Positions 1 to 7,981 of a stretch of 12,809 nucleotides of DNA are shown piece after piece (within the stretch, counting starts at the first letter, position 1; every line of letters begins with the position of its first letter). Both the position numbers and the translations under genes were made by a program. Source of the DNA: an uncultured Opitutia bacterium (GTDB taxonomy: Bacteria; Verrucomicrobiota; Verrucomicrobiia; Opitutales; UBA953); the NCBI GenBank assembly GCA_903829855.1, contig CAIKRN010000238.1, positions 1-12,809 on the forward strand. The letters run 5' to 3'. The notes under the pieces were generated by a model. The model was not told the DNA's origin and made no database searches. It saw only the letters and a list, made by a program, of their open reading frames with translations.

Positions 1-911
1 GCGATGGTCAGGCGAATCAGGGCCTCGTCGTTGAATCGGAGATCTTCAGCCAGGTCGCCAAGGCCGCGGGCGCCGGCATCACGACCTCGACCGTCGGCCT
101 CGGCCACGGCTTCAATGAATCGCTGATGACGGGCATGGCCACCGCGGGCGAAGGCGTCGCCAACTTCGGCCAGACGGCCGACGACCTCGACGAGGCGTTC
201 GAAGAACAATTCGCCATTATCTCCCATTCATTCCTGCGTCAGGTTAAGGTCAGCGTGCAGGGTGGCAGTGATGTCCAAGCCCGCCTAGTCGGAGAGCTCC
301 TCGAGAACGGCATCGCCCGCAGTCGCAAGCTCGGCACACTGCCTTGGGACGCTTCGCTCGTCGCCGTCATCGAACTGAAGGTCGGCGCCCTCGCCAAGGC
401 TGACGCGCTCGCCGCCGTCAACTTCGAGGCGATCACCAAGGAGGGCGAAGTCGTCAAGTTCGGGCCCGAGCTCATCTCGCTACCGGAAGTCGCCCTCGCC
501 GCGTACTCCACCCTTCCCGTCGATGCCGATGTGGCGGCGGCGGTGGGCGAAGCGATTACCGCAGAGAAGATTGAAGCCATCGAGCACCTGGTCCGGAGTG
601 GCAAACTCTCCGAGGCGAAGACGGAACTCGCGGCCCTCTTGTTACGCAGCGACCTTTCCAACTGGGCCAAGCAAAAGATCGAATACCTTAAGGAGCTTCT
701 CGACGAAGACGCCATCATGGCGATGAAAGCGATGCGCTATGGTCGCAGCCGCATGATGAGCCAGACGAAGATGTCCGCCATGGGCGAATTCAGCGCCGAG
801 CTCTGCGAGGCGGATGAGGTCATCAAGCCCGTCTACCTTCGTCGCAAGCGCGCCGACGGCCAGGCCTCCAAGCCACAGCCCCCTCAGGGCGGCCAGCCTC
901 CGCAGGCTTAA
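1..911 (+). CDS. VWA domain-containing protein, 3' part (5' end outside window)
   Basis: The reading frame is open from the left edge (first full codon at position 3) to a TAA at 909-911, so the real start lies upstream. The visible protein begins inside a von Willebrand factor A domain. The start DGQANQG matches the strand carrying the last metal-site Asp (DG) of VWA domains, and it is followed by the typical run GITTSTVGLG, FNESLMTGMA and then DDLDEAFEEQF. This resembles Ca-activated chloride channel-like (YfbK-type) VWA proteins. The DxSxS metal motif would be upstream and cannot be checked. After the VWA fold come about 200 residues rich in Ala, Leu and Glu, probably helical, then a Pro/Gln/Gly-rich tail (about the last 20 residues). 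The annotated-looking ATG at 126 falls inside the VWA domain and is not a real start. The protein's function is not known; VWA domains usually mediate metal-dependent protein binding. Confidence 0.85.
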   Translation, partial: DGQANQGLVVESEIFSQVAKAAGAGITTSTVGLGHGFNESLMTGMATAGEGVANFGQTADDLDEAFEEQFAIISHSFLRQVKVSVQGGSDVQARLVGELLENGIARSRKLGTLPWDASLVAVIELKVGALAKADALAAVNFEAITKEGEVVKFGPELISLPEVALAAYSTLPVDADVAAAVGEAITAEKIEAIEHLVRSGKLSEAKTELAALLLRSDLSNWAKQKIEYLKELLDEDAIMAMKAMRYGRSRMMSQTKMSAMGEFSAELCEADEVIKPVYLRRKRADGQASKPQPPQGGQPPQA

Positions 912-934
912 CGCCTACTATAAGGACTATATCC

Positions 935-966
935 AGCCCGGCAGAAGCAATTCTGCCGGGCTTTTT
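935..966 (+). terminator. Intrinsic terminator after the VWA gene
   Basis: A perfect 12-bp inverted repeat, AGCCCGGCAGAA (935-946) and TTCTGCCGGGCT (951-962), encloses a GCAA tetraloop and runs into a T tract (962-966, then GTTG). It lies 24 nt after the VWA stop codon. The T run exists only on the plus strand, so it terminates rightward transcription and separates the VWA gene from the AsmA-like operon. Confidence 0.93.
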
Positions 967-1009
967 GTTGCCCGTCCGGTAGCCTCCCTCAAGATGAGTT
1001 GCTGTCCCC

Positions 1010-4000
1010 ATGTCCCGCTTTCTCCGTATCTCCCTCTGGACCCTTGGCATTCTCACCCTCGTCATCGGCGCCACACTCTTCTGGGTTGAATCGCAACTTA
1101 GCCCAGGGCCTCTCGGTGAACGCGTAAGGGGGCTCCTCGCCGATGCCAAAATCAAGGGAACCATCACACGGATTGAAGCCTCCTTGGATGGCACTTTCTC
1201 CGCCGAAGGTATCGATCTCACGCTTGAAGATGGCACGCATTTCGCCGCAAGCAGCCTCAAGGGTGAGGCTCGCCTCTTCGCCATCATCCGCGGAACCTAC
1301 GCACTCCCCAGCCTTGAAGTCAAAGGCGTCGACATCGATTTGAGTAATCGCAAGAAGCCATCGACTCCGGCCATCGCCGTGCCAGCCGCCGCAAATAAAT
1401 CCCTCCTGCCACCGTTTGCATTAGGACCATACGCCGTATCAGGTCGGGTCAAACTAGAAGACGGCACCCTGCTTCGCTTCAACGTCCAAGGGGATGAATT
1501 TGTGTCCGATGGAAAGGCTGACCTGCGGGCCGGAATTGCCTGGCCAGGCTTCACGTCCGGCAAACAACAGACTGACCCACGCGGTGAAGTCATCCTGAAA
1601 GCTGAGTTCAGCCGACCCCTCGGCGGAGCGGGGATTGATATTGAAAATCTTAGCCGTGACCTTTCGTCCCTCAGCCTCGATCTTGCCGCCAAGGATCACA
1701 GCCCGCTAGCCGCTGGCTCGGCAAGCCTCAGCCTCACTTTCAATAAAGGCCGCACCAACTTCGGTGCACAGCTCGACCTGAGCCCGACCCACCTCGGTAT
1801 CGTCGGCCCCCAACTCCCAGACATTCGTTTAACCGGAAAAGTCCAGGCCGCCTTCAGTCGCCCCCCAGGTGCGGCGGGACTTGATATTGAAAATCTCAGC
1901 CGCGACCTCTCGTCCCTCGACCTTAATTTAGTCGCTAAAGATAACCACCCGGCGGCCGCCGGAACCTTGAGCCTGAAGCTGGCTGCGGATCATCCGGCCG
2001 CCAGCAACGCCCTCGCCTTCAAGGGTTCGCTCAGCGATTCAACCAACCTGCCGGCCGTAACCTTCAGCGGCACCAGGGACAAAGGCCGCACCACCCTTGC
2101 GGCGCAGCTTGATATCGACCCAACCCACTTCGCCCTCCTGAGTCAGCAGTTACCTAATGTGCGACTCACGGGGAAGCTTTCCAGCGCACTTGAGGCCGCT
2201 AACTGGCAGGTCGCCATCGACCTTTTGGGTAAATTCTCGGATAAGGTCAGCGGACATTCTTCTGAATGGAATATCAAGGCAGACGCCGCCGGCTCCGACG
2301 TCAGCCGCTCCCTCAACCATCTGGCCGTGACCGGCAACGGCATCAGCATCCGGATGCCCAAGCCTCTCAACTGGAAGGGCGGACTCCTTCCGGACGATTC
2401 TTCAGGAGCTTCCCTCTCCGTCATTGCGAATGACGCCGACCTAGTCGCCCTCACGCCTTTTCTTGCGATGGCCGACATCAAGCCCACCGCCGGCAAATGG
2501 ACCGGGGAAGCAGCCGTCTCTTTCGCGGGCGGCCAAGCCACGGTCGCGAGCATCCGTACACATAGCTTCAAGGGCCTGACGATTGAGCGGGGCGGCAAAG
2601 TGCTAGTTCAGGCCATCGATGCAGAGGTCCCGCTTAAATCCGAGAACGGCGCCATCACCGTGGGGCCTTTCACGGTCAGCTGCACCGCTGGTAATATTGC
2701 CACCGGCGAAGCGACTTTAAAACCCGGCGTCAATGGCGCGTGGTCTGCCACAGCCAATATCGACCTCGGCATTGTGGAGCTGGCATCGCAGCCCAACTGG
2801 GGCGACCTGCCCGTGGATAAGCTTAAAGGCATCCGCATCTCCGCTCGCGGCACCGTGGATTGCGCCGCCGGGAAAAATCCCATCGTCAACTCAGCCGACG
2901 CCAAAATCTTCCGAACAGGCACCAACCTACTCGCCTTAAAGTTGCGCCAGCGCTTTGAAATCGGGGGGGCCAAGCCTACCGGAGTGTTGGTCGAAGCTTC
3001 AGCCTCCAACCTGCCATTGGAATCTCTGGCGGCGGTTGTTCCGGGGTTAAAAGTCACCGGCAATCTCAACCGCGCCGATCTCGTGGCTGGATTTAAAGGC
3101 GATGGACTGTTTGTTCGCACAGACGGAGCCCCACTCGCCTTCGTGGGCACGAGCGTAAATTGGCAGGGTAAACTTTGGGTGAAAGATTGTGACCTTTCCG
3201 CCAGCCTCGATCTCCTTGTTGGCGACAAGACTACGGTCATCGCCTTCAATCAGGCCAACCTCCGTAGCCATGGCCGCACCCTGGCAGCTGGCAATATCTC
3301 GCTCGGGCTCGCACCCAACGGCTTAGGTGCGACGACCCTTAAGTTGGAAGGCGATCTCGGCGAACTCGCGAGTCAGCCTTTTGCCGGCCCCCTGAATATC
3401 GTCAGCGGCGGACAATATAGCGCTACCGCCGATTACGCCGCGTCCGGCGAAATCGTCGTGTCCCTGAACGTCGTCGACGTGGGCCTCCGCCAAAGCGATG
3501 GCCGCATCAAGCAAGCCCAAGTAAACGGTAAATATACGCCAACCGCCAAGGGACTTTCGGCCGAGGGATCATTCCTCCTCAAGGCCAATAACACCAGCGC
3601 GGGAAAGTTCACAGTGACACAGGCTAACTCTGGCCCGAAGACCGATTGGCAGGGCGTCGTGACCATTGATAACGTCGACGTTGATGACGTACTCGCATTG
3701 CTCCCGAAGAACGCCGAGCCCGTCGAAGAAGTCAAAACCCTGCCGACGCCAAAGCCCGATAAGACACCCTTCTGGCAGAATCAGACGGGCACCCTGCAAC
3801 TCTCTATTAATAATGCCACCGCTTATGGCATCGTGGCCCAGAAGGTGATCATACACGCCGAGGCGGACGCCAAAACCCTGCGACTGACCCAACTCTCCGG
3901 CAAACTTGCCGAAGGTGATCTCAGCGGGCGCGGCCAACTCGCCTTCGTGCCTACACTCAATAACGGACCCTATTCACTCTCCGCCACCGTTGGGCTGAAA

Positions 4001-4801
4001 CAGTTTGAAATTGGCGCCGTTGCTAAAGCCGTGCCCTCCATCAAAGAATTCCTCCAAGGTAAAGCTGCCGTGACCGCGACGCTCACCAGTGTGTGCGGAA
4101 CTCCCGGTGAATTAATCTCGAAGCTCCAAATTGACTCCGAACTACGCTCAGAGGGCGGCCGCATCCGCGCCTTTGGCGATAAGAATAGTGGTGCCGCACT
4201 GACCGCCGGTAGCGCCGGAAGCCTAGGTCAAGTACTGGGACTAGGAGCCATGCTGATTGGCGGAGCCAGTAATAACCCAAAGGTAGCGAAGATTGGTGCC
4301 GCCGTCGCTGCGGCCGGAAAACTTCAGAACGCGCTCGCCGATTTTAATTACGACACCGTGACCGTTAAGGCTTCTAGGCTCGCCACGGGCACAATCAAAC
4401 TTGATCAAGCTGACGTGCGCAACCAGACGCTACACCTATCCGCCAAAGGCGGCATCAGCATCGACTCCAAAGCCGCGTTCACCGACTGGCCGATGGTCGT
4501 CGACGCACAATTACGCGGGGCGGGCGAATTCGCCAACTTCTTCAACGCCCTTGGCTACGGCACCACTCCCTCCAAAGTTGACGGAATGACAGACGGCCCA
4601 GGCATCAAGATCACCGGCTCCATCAATAACGTGAAGACGGACCTGTCGGAGAAACTCCAGCAGGCCATCAACGGGATTAAATCCAGCGCCCTCCCCACCC
4701 AAGCCACCCCGCCCGCCTCTAACCAGCCTTCGACGACGACTCCACCCGCGGCAAAGAAGCGCAATCCGCTCAGTGATTTGCTCCGGGAACTGGGCAAATG
4801 A
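1010..4801 (+). CDS. Large AsmA/TamB-like envelope protein (1263 aa)
   Basis: The protein has one N-terminal membrane segment (about residues 7-27, ending near WVESQL) and then more than 1,100 residues of alternating short beta-strand-like stretches with no catalytic motif. That is the architecture of the AsmA/TamB/YhdP family: inner-membrane-anchored proteins with a long periplasmic beta-groove, linked to phospholipid movement and outer-membrane integrity. The C-terminal 250 residues look like the AsmA C-terminal region: a Gly/Ala-rich stretch from about residue 1067, then a repeated pattern of short strands. It ends in a Pro/Thr-rich linker (about 1228-1248) and a basic tail. Residues 200-278 and 282-390 are an internal duplication. 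The ATG at 1010 follows the upstream terminator by 43 nt; no clear Shine-Dalgarno sequence is seen. The stop overlaps the next gene's ATG (ATGA), implying co-transcription with the permease. The family call rests on architecture rather than a specific motif; the substrate is unknown. Confidence 0.75.
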   Translation: MSRFLRISLWTLGILTLVIGATLFWVESQLSPGPLGERVRGLLADAKIKGTITRIEASLDGTFSAEGIDLTLEDGTHFAASSLKGEARLFAIIRGTYALPSLEVKGVDIDLSNRKKPSTPAIAVPAAANKSLLPPFALGPYAVSGRVKLEDGTLLRFNVQGDEFVSDGKADLRAGIAWPGFTSGKQQTDPRGEVILKAEFSRPLGGAGIDIENLSRDLSSLSLDLAAKDHSPLAAGSASLSLTFNKGRTNFGAQLDLSPTHLGIVGPQLPDIRLTGKVQAAFSRPPGAAGLDIENLSRDLSSLDLNLVAKDNHPAAAGTLSLKLAADHPAASNALAFKGSLSDSTNLPAVTFSGTRDKGRTTLAAQLDIDPTHFALLSQQLPNVRLTGKLSSALEAANWQVAIDLLGKFSDKVSGHSSEWNIKADAAGSDVSRSLNHLAVTGNGISIRMPKPLNWKGGLLPDDSSGASLSVIANDADLVALTPFLAMADIKPTAGKWTGEAAVSFAGGQATVASIRTHSFKGLTIERGGKVLVQAIDAEVPLKSENGAITVGPFTVSCTAGNIATGEATLKPGVNGAWSATANIDLGIVELASQPNWGDLPVDKLKGIRISARGTVDCAAGKNPIVNSADAKIFRTGTNLLALKLRQRFEIGGAKPTGVLVEASASNLPLESLAAVVPGLKVTGNLNRADLVAGFKGDGLFVRTDGAPLAFVGTSVNWQGKLWVKDCDLSASLDLLVGDKTTVIAFNQANLRSHGRTLAAGNISLGLAPNGLGATTLKLEGDLGELASQPFAGPLNIVSGGQYSATADYAASGEIVVSLNVVDVGLRQSDGRIKQAQVNGKYTPTAKGLSAEGSFLLKANNTSAGKFTVTQANSGPKTDWQGVVTIDNVDVDDVLALLPKNAEPVEEVKTLPTPKPDKTPFWQNQTGTLQLSINNATAYGIVAQKVIIHAEADAKTLRLTQLSGKLAEGDLSGRGQLAFVPTLNNGPYSLSATVGLKQFEIGAVAKAVPSIKEFLQGKAAVTATLTSVCGTPGELISKLQIDSELRSEGGRIRAFGDKNSGAALTAGSAGSLGQVLGLGAMLIGGASNNPKVAKIGAAVAAAGKLQNALADFNYDTVTVKASRLATGTIKLDQADVRNQTLHLSAKGGISIDSKAAFTDWPMVVDAQLRGAGEFANFFNALGYGTTPSKVDGMTDGPGIKITGSINNVKTDLSEKLQQAINGIKSSALPTQATPPASNQPSTTTPPAAKKRNPLSDLLRELGK
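1607..1843 (+). repeat. Internal duplication in AsmA-like gene, copy 1
   Basis: This codes for residues 200-278. Its first 30 residues (starting FSRPLGGAGIDIENLSRDL) match copy 2 at 24 of 30 positions. Its last 33 residues (from KGRTNFGAQLD) match copy 2 at 19 of 33. Between the blocks, copy 1 has 16 residues. DNA similarity is also plain, for example GATATTGAAAATCT followed by AGCCG in both copies. Confidence 0.85.
1853..2179 (+). repeat. Internal duplication in AsmA-like gene, copy 2
   Basis: This codes for residues 282-390 (FSRPPGAAGLDIENLSRDL at the start, then KGRTTLAAQLD through RLTGKL at the end). It is longer than copy 1 because 46 residues rather than 16 separate the two conserved blocks. 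The unit sits directly after copy 1, so this is a tandem duplication inside one gene, likely adding beta-strands to the groove. Confidence 0.85.
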
Positions 4802-5742
4802 AGAGCCGAGCTTTCGCGTTCATTCTTATTACGCTGATTCTGGCCGCGGTCATCGCCAGCGCGCTGGCGACTGGACCCAAGGGCTTCGGCTGGGGCGATA
4901 GCAATAGCCTCCTACTTCTCCGTGCACCCCGCGTCCTCGCCGCACTCGCTGCAGGCCTCGCGCTTGGTATCGGCGGCGGAGCCCAACAAGGCGTCTTCCG
5001 TAATCCCTTAGCTGACCCAGGACTTACCGGCGTCTTTGGTGGCGCCCTCTTCGGTATCGCGATCCTCCTTGGACTCGCCCCAGACATCGCTTGGCAAAAA
5101 TCGTGGCTCATCCCGGCGGCGGCTTTCGGCGGAGCTTTAGCGGTCTCCATCCTGCTCGTAACCATCGGGGGCCGCGGCTCCAGCGCCCGCCTACTTCTCA
5201 CGGGCTTAGGTCTCAATGCCTTTACCGCTGCGGGAACGCTCGTGATTGCCGCACGTAGCGGGGAGTCCCGGGAGCTTCTCACGAACGGTGCGTACGGAGA
5301 CTGGCTAGGTATGGCCACGATCGAACTCACCTGGCTACCGTCTTTGCTCTGCCTGCTCGCCGCACTCCTGCTCCTGCTGTTGGCCCGACCGCTTGACCTC
5401 CTTTCGTTCGGCGAAGATGCGGCTCGCGGCTTTGGCTGCGACGTTCCCTCCTTGCAACGCCGCGCGATACTACTCACGGCACTCGCAGCGGCCGCGGCCA
5501 CCTGTCTCGTCGGACAGGTGGCTTTCATCGGGCTCCTCGCACCGCATCTCGCCCGCGCTTTAGTCGGGCCACGGCATGCGCTTGTGCTGCCTTTCTCCGG
5601 ACTACTCGGTGCGTTACTCCTACTCGGAGCTGACACCCTCGGGCGAGGTCTTTGGCCCCAAGCACCGCTCTCCGCCGCTGCGGTGACGGCCGTCCTAGGC
5701 GCACCTATCTTCATCTGGATAGCCAGAAGCCGCCATGGGTGA
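4798..5742 (+). CDS. FecCD/BtuC-family ABC importer permease
   Basis: This is an integral membrane permease of the FecCD family, which imports iron-siderophores, haem or vitamin B12 with an ABC ATPase and a periplasmic binding protein. The sequence shows the family hallmark near the N-terminus: RAPRVLAALAAGLALGIGGG followed by QGVFRNPLADPGLTGV, close to the usual RLPR...G..LQ...RNPLA.P..LG. A second hallmark, GFGCDVPSLQRR followed by GQVAFIGLLAPHLAR, marks the cytoplasmic coupling region that contacts the ATPase. At 314 residues it is slightly shorter than usual (about 330), and most of it is hydrophobic, consistent with 8-10 membrane helices. The ATG overlaps the AsmA-like stop by 4 nt, and its own TGA overlaps the ATPase start by 8 nt, so translation is probably coupled. 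The substrate cannot be read from the sequence, and no binding protein or TonB receptor lies in the window. Confidence 0.92.
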   Translation: MKSRAFAFILITLILAAVIASALATGPKGFGWGDSNSLLLLRAPRVLAALAAGLALGIGGGAQQGVFRNPLADPGLTGVFGGALFGIAILLGLAPDIAWQKSWLIPAAAFGGALAVSILLVTIGGRGSSARLLLTGLGLNAFTAAGTLVIAARSGESRELLTNGAYGDWLGMATIELTWLPSLLCLLAALLLLLLARPLDLLSFGEDAARGFGCDVPSLQRRAILLTALAAAAATCLVGQVAFIGLLAPHLARALVGPRHALVLPFSGLLGALLLLGADTLGRGLWPQAPLSAAAVTAVLGAPIFIWIARSRHG

Positions 5743-6457
5743 GCCACTGGTCATCAAGGCCCTCGGCTTAGGAGTCGAGCTCGGCGGCAGGCGCGTCATC
5801 GATGGTATTTCGCTGATCGCCAGCGGCGGCACCACCACGGCCATCGTCGGACCGAATGGCGCAGGCAAGACCACGCTACTTCGCACGATCGCAGGGCTTG
5901 CCGCACGTCATGATGGCGAACTCACGATCGCCGGCATCGATCCAGCCAAAATCTCGGCGGCAGGCGCGATGGCGACCCGGATTTACTGTGCACAACGACC
6001 GACTTGCGCTTGGAATTATCCCCTACATGACTTGGCCCGCATCTCTGGTCAGTCGGAAGCATTTATCGATTGGTTGGTAAAACTCAGCCTAGAGGAAGCC
6101 ATCCATCGTCGGATCTGGGAACTTTCAGGCGGAGAGCAGAAAGCAGTCCACCTCGCTTTCGCCCTCAGCCAGCTCGCAGAGCCGTTCGGCTGCGCCGTCC
6201 TACTCGACGAGCCCACCGACTCCCTCGACTTTCACCGTCAGGCCGCCGTCCGCAGCGCCGTCAAAGCACTCGCCCAAGCCGGCGCCGCCTGCGTCATCGC
6301 GACCCATGACATGGAGCTCGCCCGGGCTTGCGATCGTGTCTTGGTGCTAGCAGAAGGTCGGTTAATCGCCGAAGGAACCCCAACAGAAACCCTCACGCCG
6401 GCCGTCATCCGCGAGGTTTGGGGCGTGGACCTTGGGGTAACTCCGTCGGCCCGCTAG
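5735..6457 (+). CDS. ABC transporter ATPase, FecE/BtuD type
   Basis: This is the nucleotide-binding subunit that partners the preceding FecCD permease. All core ABC motifs are present in order: Walker A GPNGAGKT (residues 39-46), Q-loop Gln87, signature LSGGEQ (130-135), Walker B VLLDEP (155-160) with catalytic Glu159, D-loop SLD (163-165) and H-loop His191 in ATHD. The signature continues as KAVHLAFAL, where most relatives have an Arg-rich QRV; this is a mild divergence and does not suggest loss of function. The length of 240 residues is normal for one domain. The start overlaps the permease gene by 8 nt. The 3' end overlaps the convergent DNA glycosylase gene by 53 bp, leaving no room for a terminator between them. 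The substrate (iron-siderophore, haem or cobalamin) is undetermined. Confidence 0.93.
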   Translation: MGEPLVIKALGLGVELGGRRVIDGISLIASGGTTTAIVGPNGAGKTTLLRTIAGLAARHDGELTIAGIDPAKISAAGAMATRIYCAQRPTCAWNYPLHDLARISGQSEAFIDWLVKLSLEEAIHRRIWELSGGEQKAVHLAFALSQLAEPFGCAVLLDEPTDSLDFHRQAAVRSAVKALAQAGAACVIATHDMELARACDRVLVLAEGRLIAEGTPTETLTPAVIREVWGVDLGVTPSAR

Positions 6458-7334
6458 CCTGCCGTAAAAGGCCCGCGCGAGCAGCGGAAAAGAGATACTG
6501 CTGAGCCAGTCCAGCGCCCTCGCCAAAATGGGCACAACCGAACTGCTCGAGCTGTGCGGGCTTCCACCCCTTAAGGCCGTAAGCAGATCCAAGGGCCTGG
6601 ACGACCCAAGTATCGACAGGAAAACTTTCCAGCCGGCCGAAGCCAAACAGTGCGACGCAGGCGGCCACCTTTGGACCAACGCCAGGAAGCAATTGCAACT
6701 CCGCCATCAGTGCTGATGTCGGCAGGGCTTGGAATTCTTCTGCCCAATGCGGACGGTCCTGTAATCGCTTCGCCGTGCCGCGCACGTAAGCCGCCCGGTA
6801 ACCCAAGGCGCACGCGCGAAGAAGGGAATCATCCGCCGAAGCCAGCGTTCGCCAATTGGGCAGCGCACGAAAGCCGCCACCCAGCGACTCACCCAGTTTA
6901 TCCGCCATGGCCGCGACCATTGCGCGAATCTGTAAAATGCGTTTGTTGGAACTGCACAGAAAACCCAAGAGCGCCTCCTGCGGGTCTTGGCGCAAAATTC
7001 GCAGCCCGGGGTAAATTTCGATGGCGGCGCGAAGTACCGGGTCAGATCTCCATGGCAAGTGCTCGACCAAATGCGCCTGGGCGCCGGCAGCATCAAGGTA
7101 AGCCAATAATGCCGGCTCCGCCGAAACCGCCCCGACCATTCCCCGCCATTCAACACCCGATGTCGCTGGGCGAAGCGCTGCGACAGTCCGGCCGAACACA
7201 CCCGTCCAACTTTCGTCAGCCTGTTTATGCCAACGAAAACTCTGCCCACCATCAAGTTGCTCGGCAAACGTACCCGCCGGAAGATTAGCCGCTAACCGCA
7301 ACGGTCGCCATGGAGTCCAGCCCGGGGACTCCAT
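6405..7334 (-). CDS. 8-oxoguanine DNA glycosylase/AP lyase, OGG1 family
   Basis: This enzyme is predicted to excise 8-oxoguanine from DNA and cut the abasic site through a Schiff base lysine. Numbered from the chosen start (309 aa), it has GGQSFRW (29-35), like the SGQAFRW segment of OGG1; CSSNKRI (127-133), matching the Asn-bearing lesion-recognition loop; LGYRAAYV (177-184); and a helix-hairpin-helix LPGVGPKVA (216-224) with the catalytic Lys222, followed by FPVDTWV (238-244) with the catalytic Asp241. All expected active-site residues are present. The ATG at 7334 is preferred because it comes 4 nt after the upstream lipoprotein stop. A longer in-frame version to 7412 would overlap the lipoprotein gene by 74 nt and adds unconserved sequence. 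This is the last gene of the minus-strand unit, and its 3' end overlaps the ABC ATPase gene tail to tail. Confidence 0.93.
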   Translation of the reverse strand: MESPGWTPWRPLRLAANLPAGTFAEQLDGGQSFRWHKQADESWTGVFGRTVAALRPATSGVEWRGMVGAVSAEPALLAYLDAAGAQAHLVEHLPWRSDPVLRAAIEIYPGLRILRQDPQEALLGFLCSSNKRILQIRAMVAAMADKLGESLGGGFRALPNWRTLASADDSLLRACALGYRAAYVRGTAKRLQDRPHWAEEFQALPTSALMAELQLLPGVGPKVAACVALFGFGRLESFPVDTWVVQALGSAYGLKGWKPAQLEQFGCAHFGEGAGLAQQYLFSAARAGLLRQASGPTELPQGPRPKPRG

Positions 7335-7338
7335 CGCA

Positions 7339-7854
7339 TCAACGGCGCTCGAGGTCGAGCGGAGTCCCCCACAGGAAACTGTGGCGAGAGGCGAGATAAC
7401 GCCCCTTGCCATCTACCACGGAAACACGCCAAGCAACCGGCCGCCAGTTAGCTGCGCCCGACTGCTTACCTGTGAGACCAATGATAAATTCGCCGAAGGG
7501 AAAGCCTGGCTTGAGATTGACCGCAAAGTCGTAGCGCTCGGGGGCGACGTTTTCTGTGCGGACCACTTCCAGAACGAGACGTCCATCAGCCGGAGGCACG
7601 ATGTCTAGTTTGACGAAGAAATAATAACCCGGACGGACATTCTCCTCCGTGCGGAAAACCACATCGTCGCCATGATGCTCCTTGGCGTGGAAAGCTTCCG
7701 AAGCCCGGGCCACATCGGCTTCGCTTCGGCGCCTTTCGTTGACATAAGAAATCCCGGGAACCTCGACCCCCGAAGGAGGCGGAGTCCCGCAACCCAACAA
7801 GACCAGCGCGACGAGCGCGGCCTGCAGAGAGGCCTTACCCGTCGCCCAGTTCAC
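7339..7854 (-). CDS. Predicted outer-envelope lipoprotein of unknown function
   Basis: The 171-residue protein starts with a typical lipoprotein signal: a hydrophobic stretch ALVALVLLGC with the lipobox LLGC, placing the acylated Cys at residue 22, followed by GTPPPSG. The mature part begins with a charged, probably helical segment (about 40-65) and continues as a likely beta-sandwich (YYFFVKLDI, RLVLEVVRTE, YDFAVNLKPG, RVSVVDGKG). I do not recognise a named family. The start codon is GTG, chosen because it overlaps the stop of the small basic protein gene (GTGA) and gives a complete signal peptide. The stop lies 4 nt before the DNA glycosylase ATG. Co-transcription with a repair enzyme may reflect genome packing rather than a shared job. 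Confidence 0.8.
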   Translation of the reverse strand: MNWATGKASLQAALVALVLLGCGTPPPSGVEVPGISYVNERRRSEADVARASEAFHAKEHHGDDVVFRTEENVRPGYYFFVKLDIVPPADGRLVLEVVRTENVAPERYDFAVNLKPGFPFGEFIIGLTGKQSGAANWRPVAWRVSVVDGKGRYLASRHSFLWGTPLDLERR

Positions 7855-7970
7855 TTCTTGGCCTTCTTTTTGCTCGCGGCAACGCGGGCGGCCTTGATGC
7901 GGTCCTTCTTGCGCTCGAGGTAGGCGCGGCGACGGCGACGCTTGATGACTTTATTGCTCTGTTGGCCCAT
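7851..7970 (-). CDS. 39-aa highly basic small protein
   Basis: This short ORF encodes 39 residues, 18 of them Lys or Arg (8 R, 10 K) and only two acidic. It starts MGQQSNKVIK, then five consecutive Arg residues, a possibly helical middle (AYLERKKDRIKAARVAA) and a Lys-rich end. The charge pattern suggests RNA or ribosome binding, but that is inference and I cannot name a family. Support for it being real: a good ribosome binding site, GGGAGG, lies 11 nt upstream of the ATG, unlike most genes here; its TGA overlaps the GTG start of the lipoprotein gene; it lies between tRNA-Asn and that gene on the same strand; and its reading frame fills the otherwise empty gap. An alternative is a spurious ORF in a leader, which the tight overlap and RBS make less likely. 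Confidence 0.75.
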   Translation of the reverse strand: MGQQSNKVIKRRRRRAYLERKKDRIKAARVAASKKKAKK

Positions 7971-7981
7971 AGTAGATGCAT

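Noticed and set aside
965..996. Possible promoter for the AsmA-like gene (TTGTTG, then AAGATG-like -10)
   Set aside because: Both boxes match the consensus poorly and the spacing is too long; no promoter can be placed with confidence.
823..1287. 154-residue minus-strand open frame across the VWA-AsmA gap
   Set aside because: It reads through the terminator hairpin and both flanking genes, and has no domain features.
4770..5747. 325-residue open frame antisense to the permease
   Set aside because: It mirrors a GC-rich gene with clear FecCD motifs; its own product is a Ser/Arg/Pro-rich sequence with no recognisable domain.
5743..5749. GCCACTG, identical to the core of the cobalamin riboswitch B12 box, beside a possible B12 transporter
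   Set aside because: It lies inside the ATPase coding sequence, with no surrounding riboswitch elements and no leader; a 7-base match is expected by chance.
6650..7288. 212-residue plus-strand open frame
   Set aside because: It is antisense to the DNA glycosylase, whose active-site motifs are intact; its own product is Pro/Arg-rich low-complexity.
7335..7412. Longer start for the DNA glycosylase
   Set aside because: It would overlap the lipoprotein gene and adds residues without family similarity; the ATG at 7334 is 4 nt after the lipoprotein stop.
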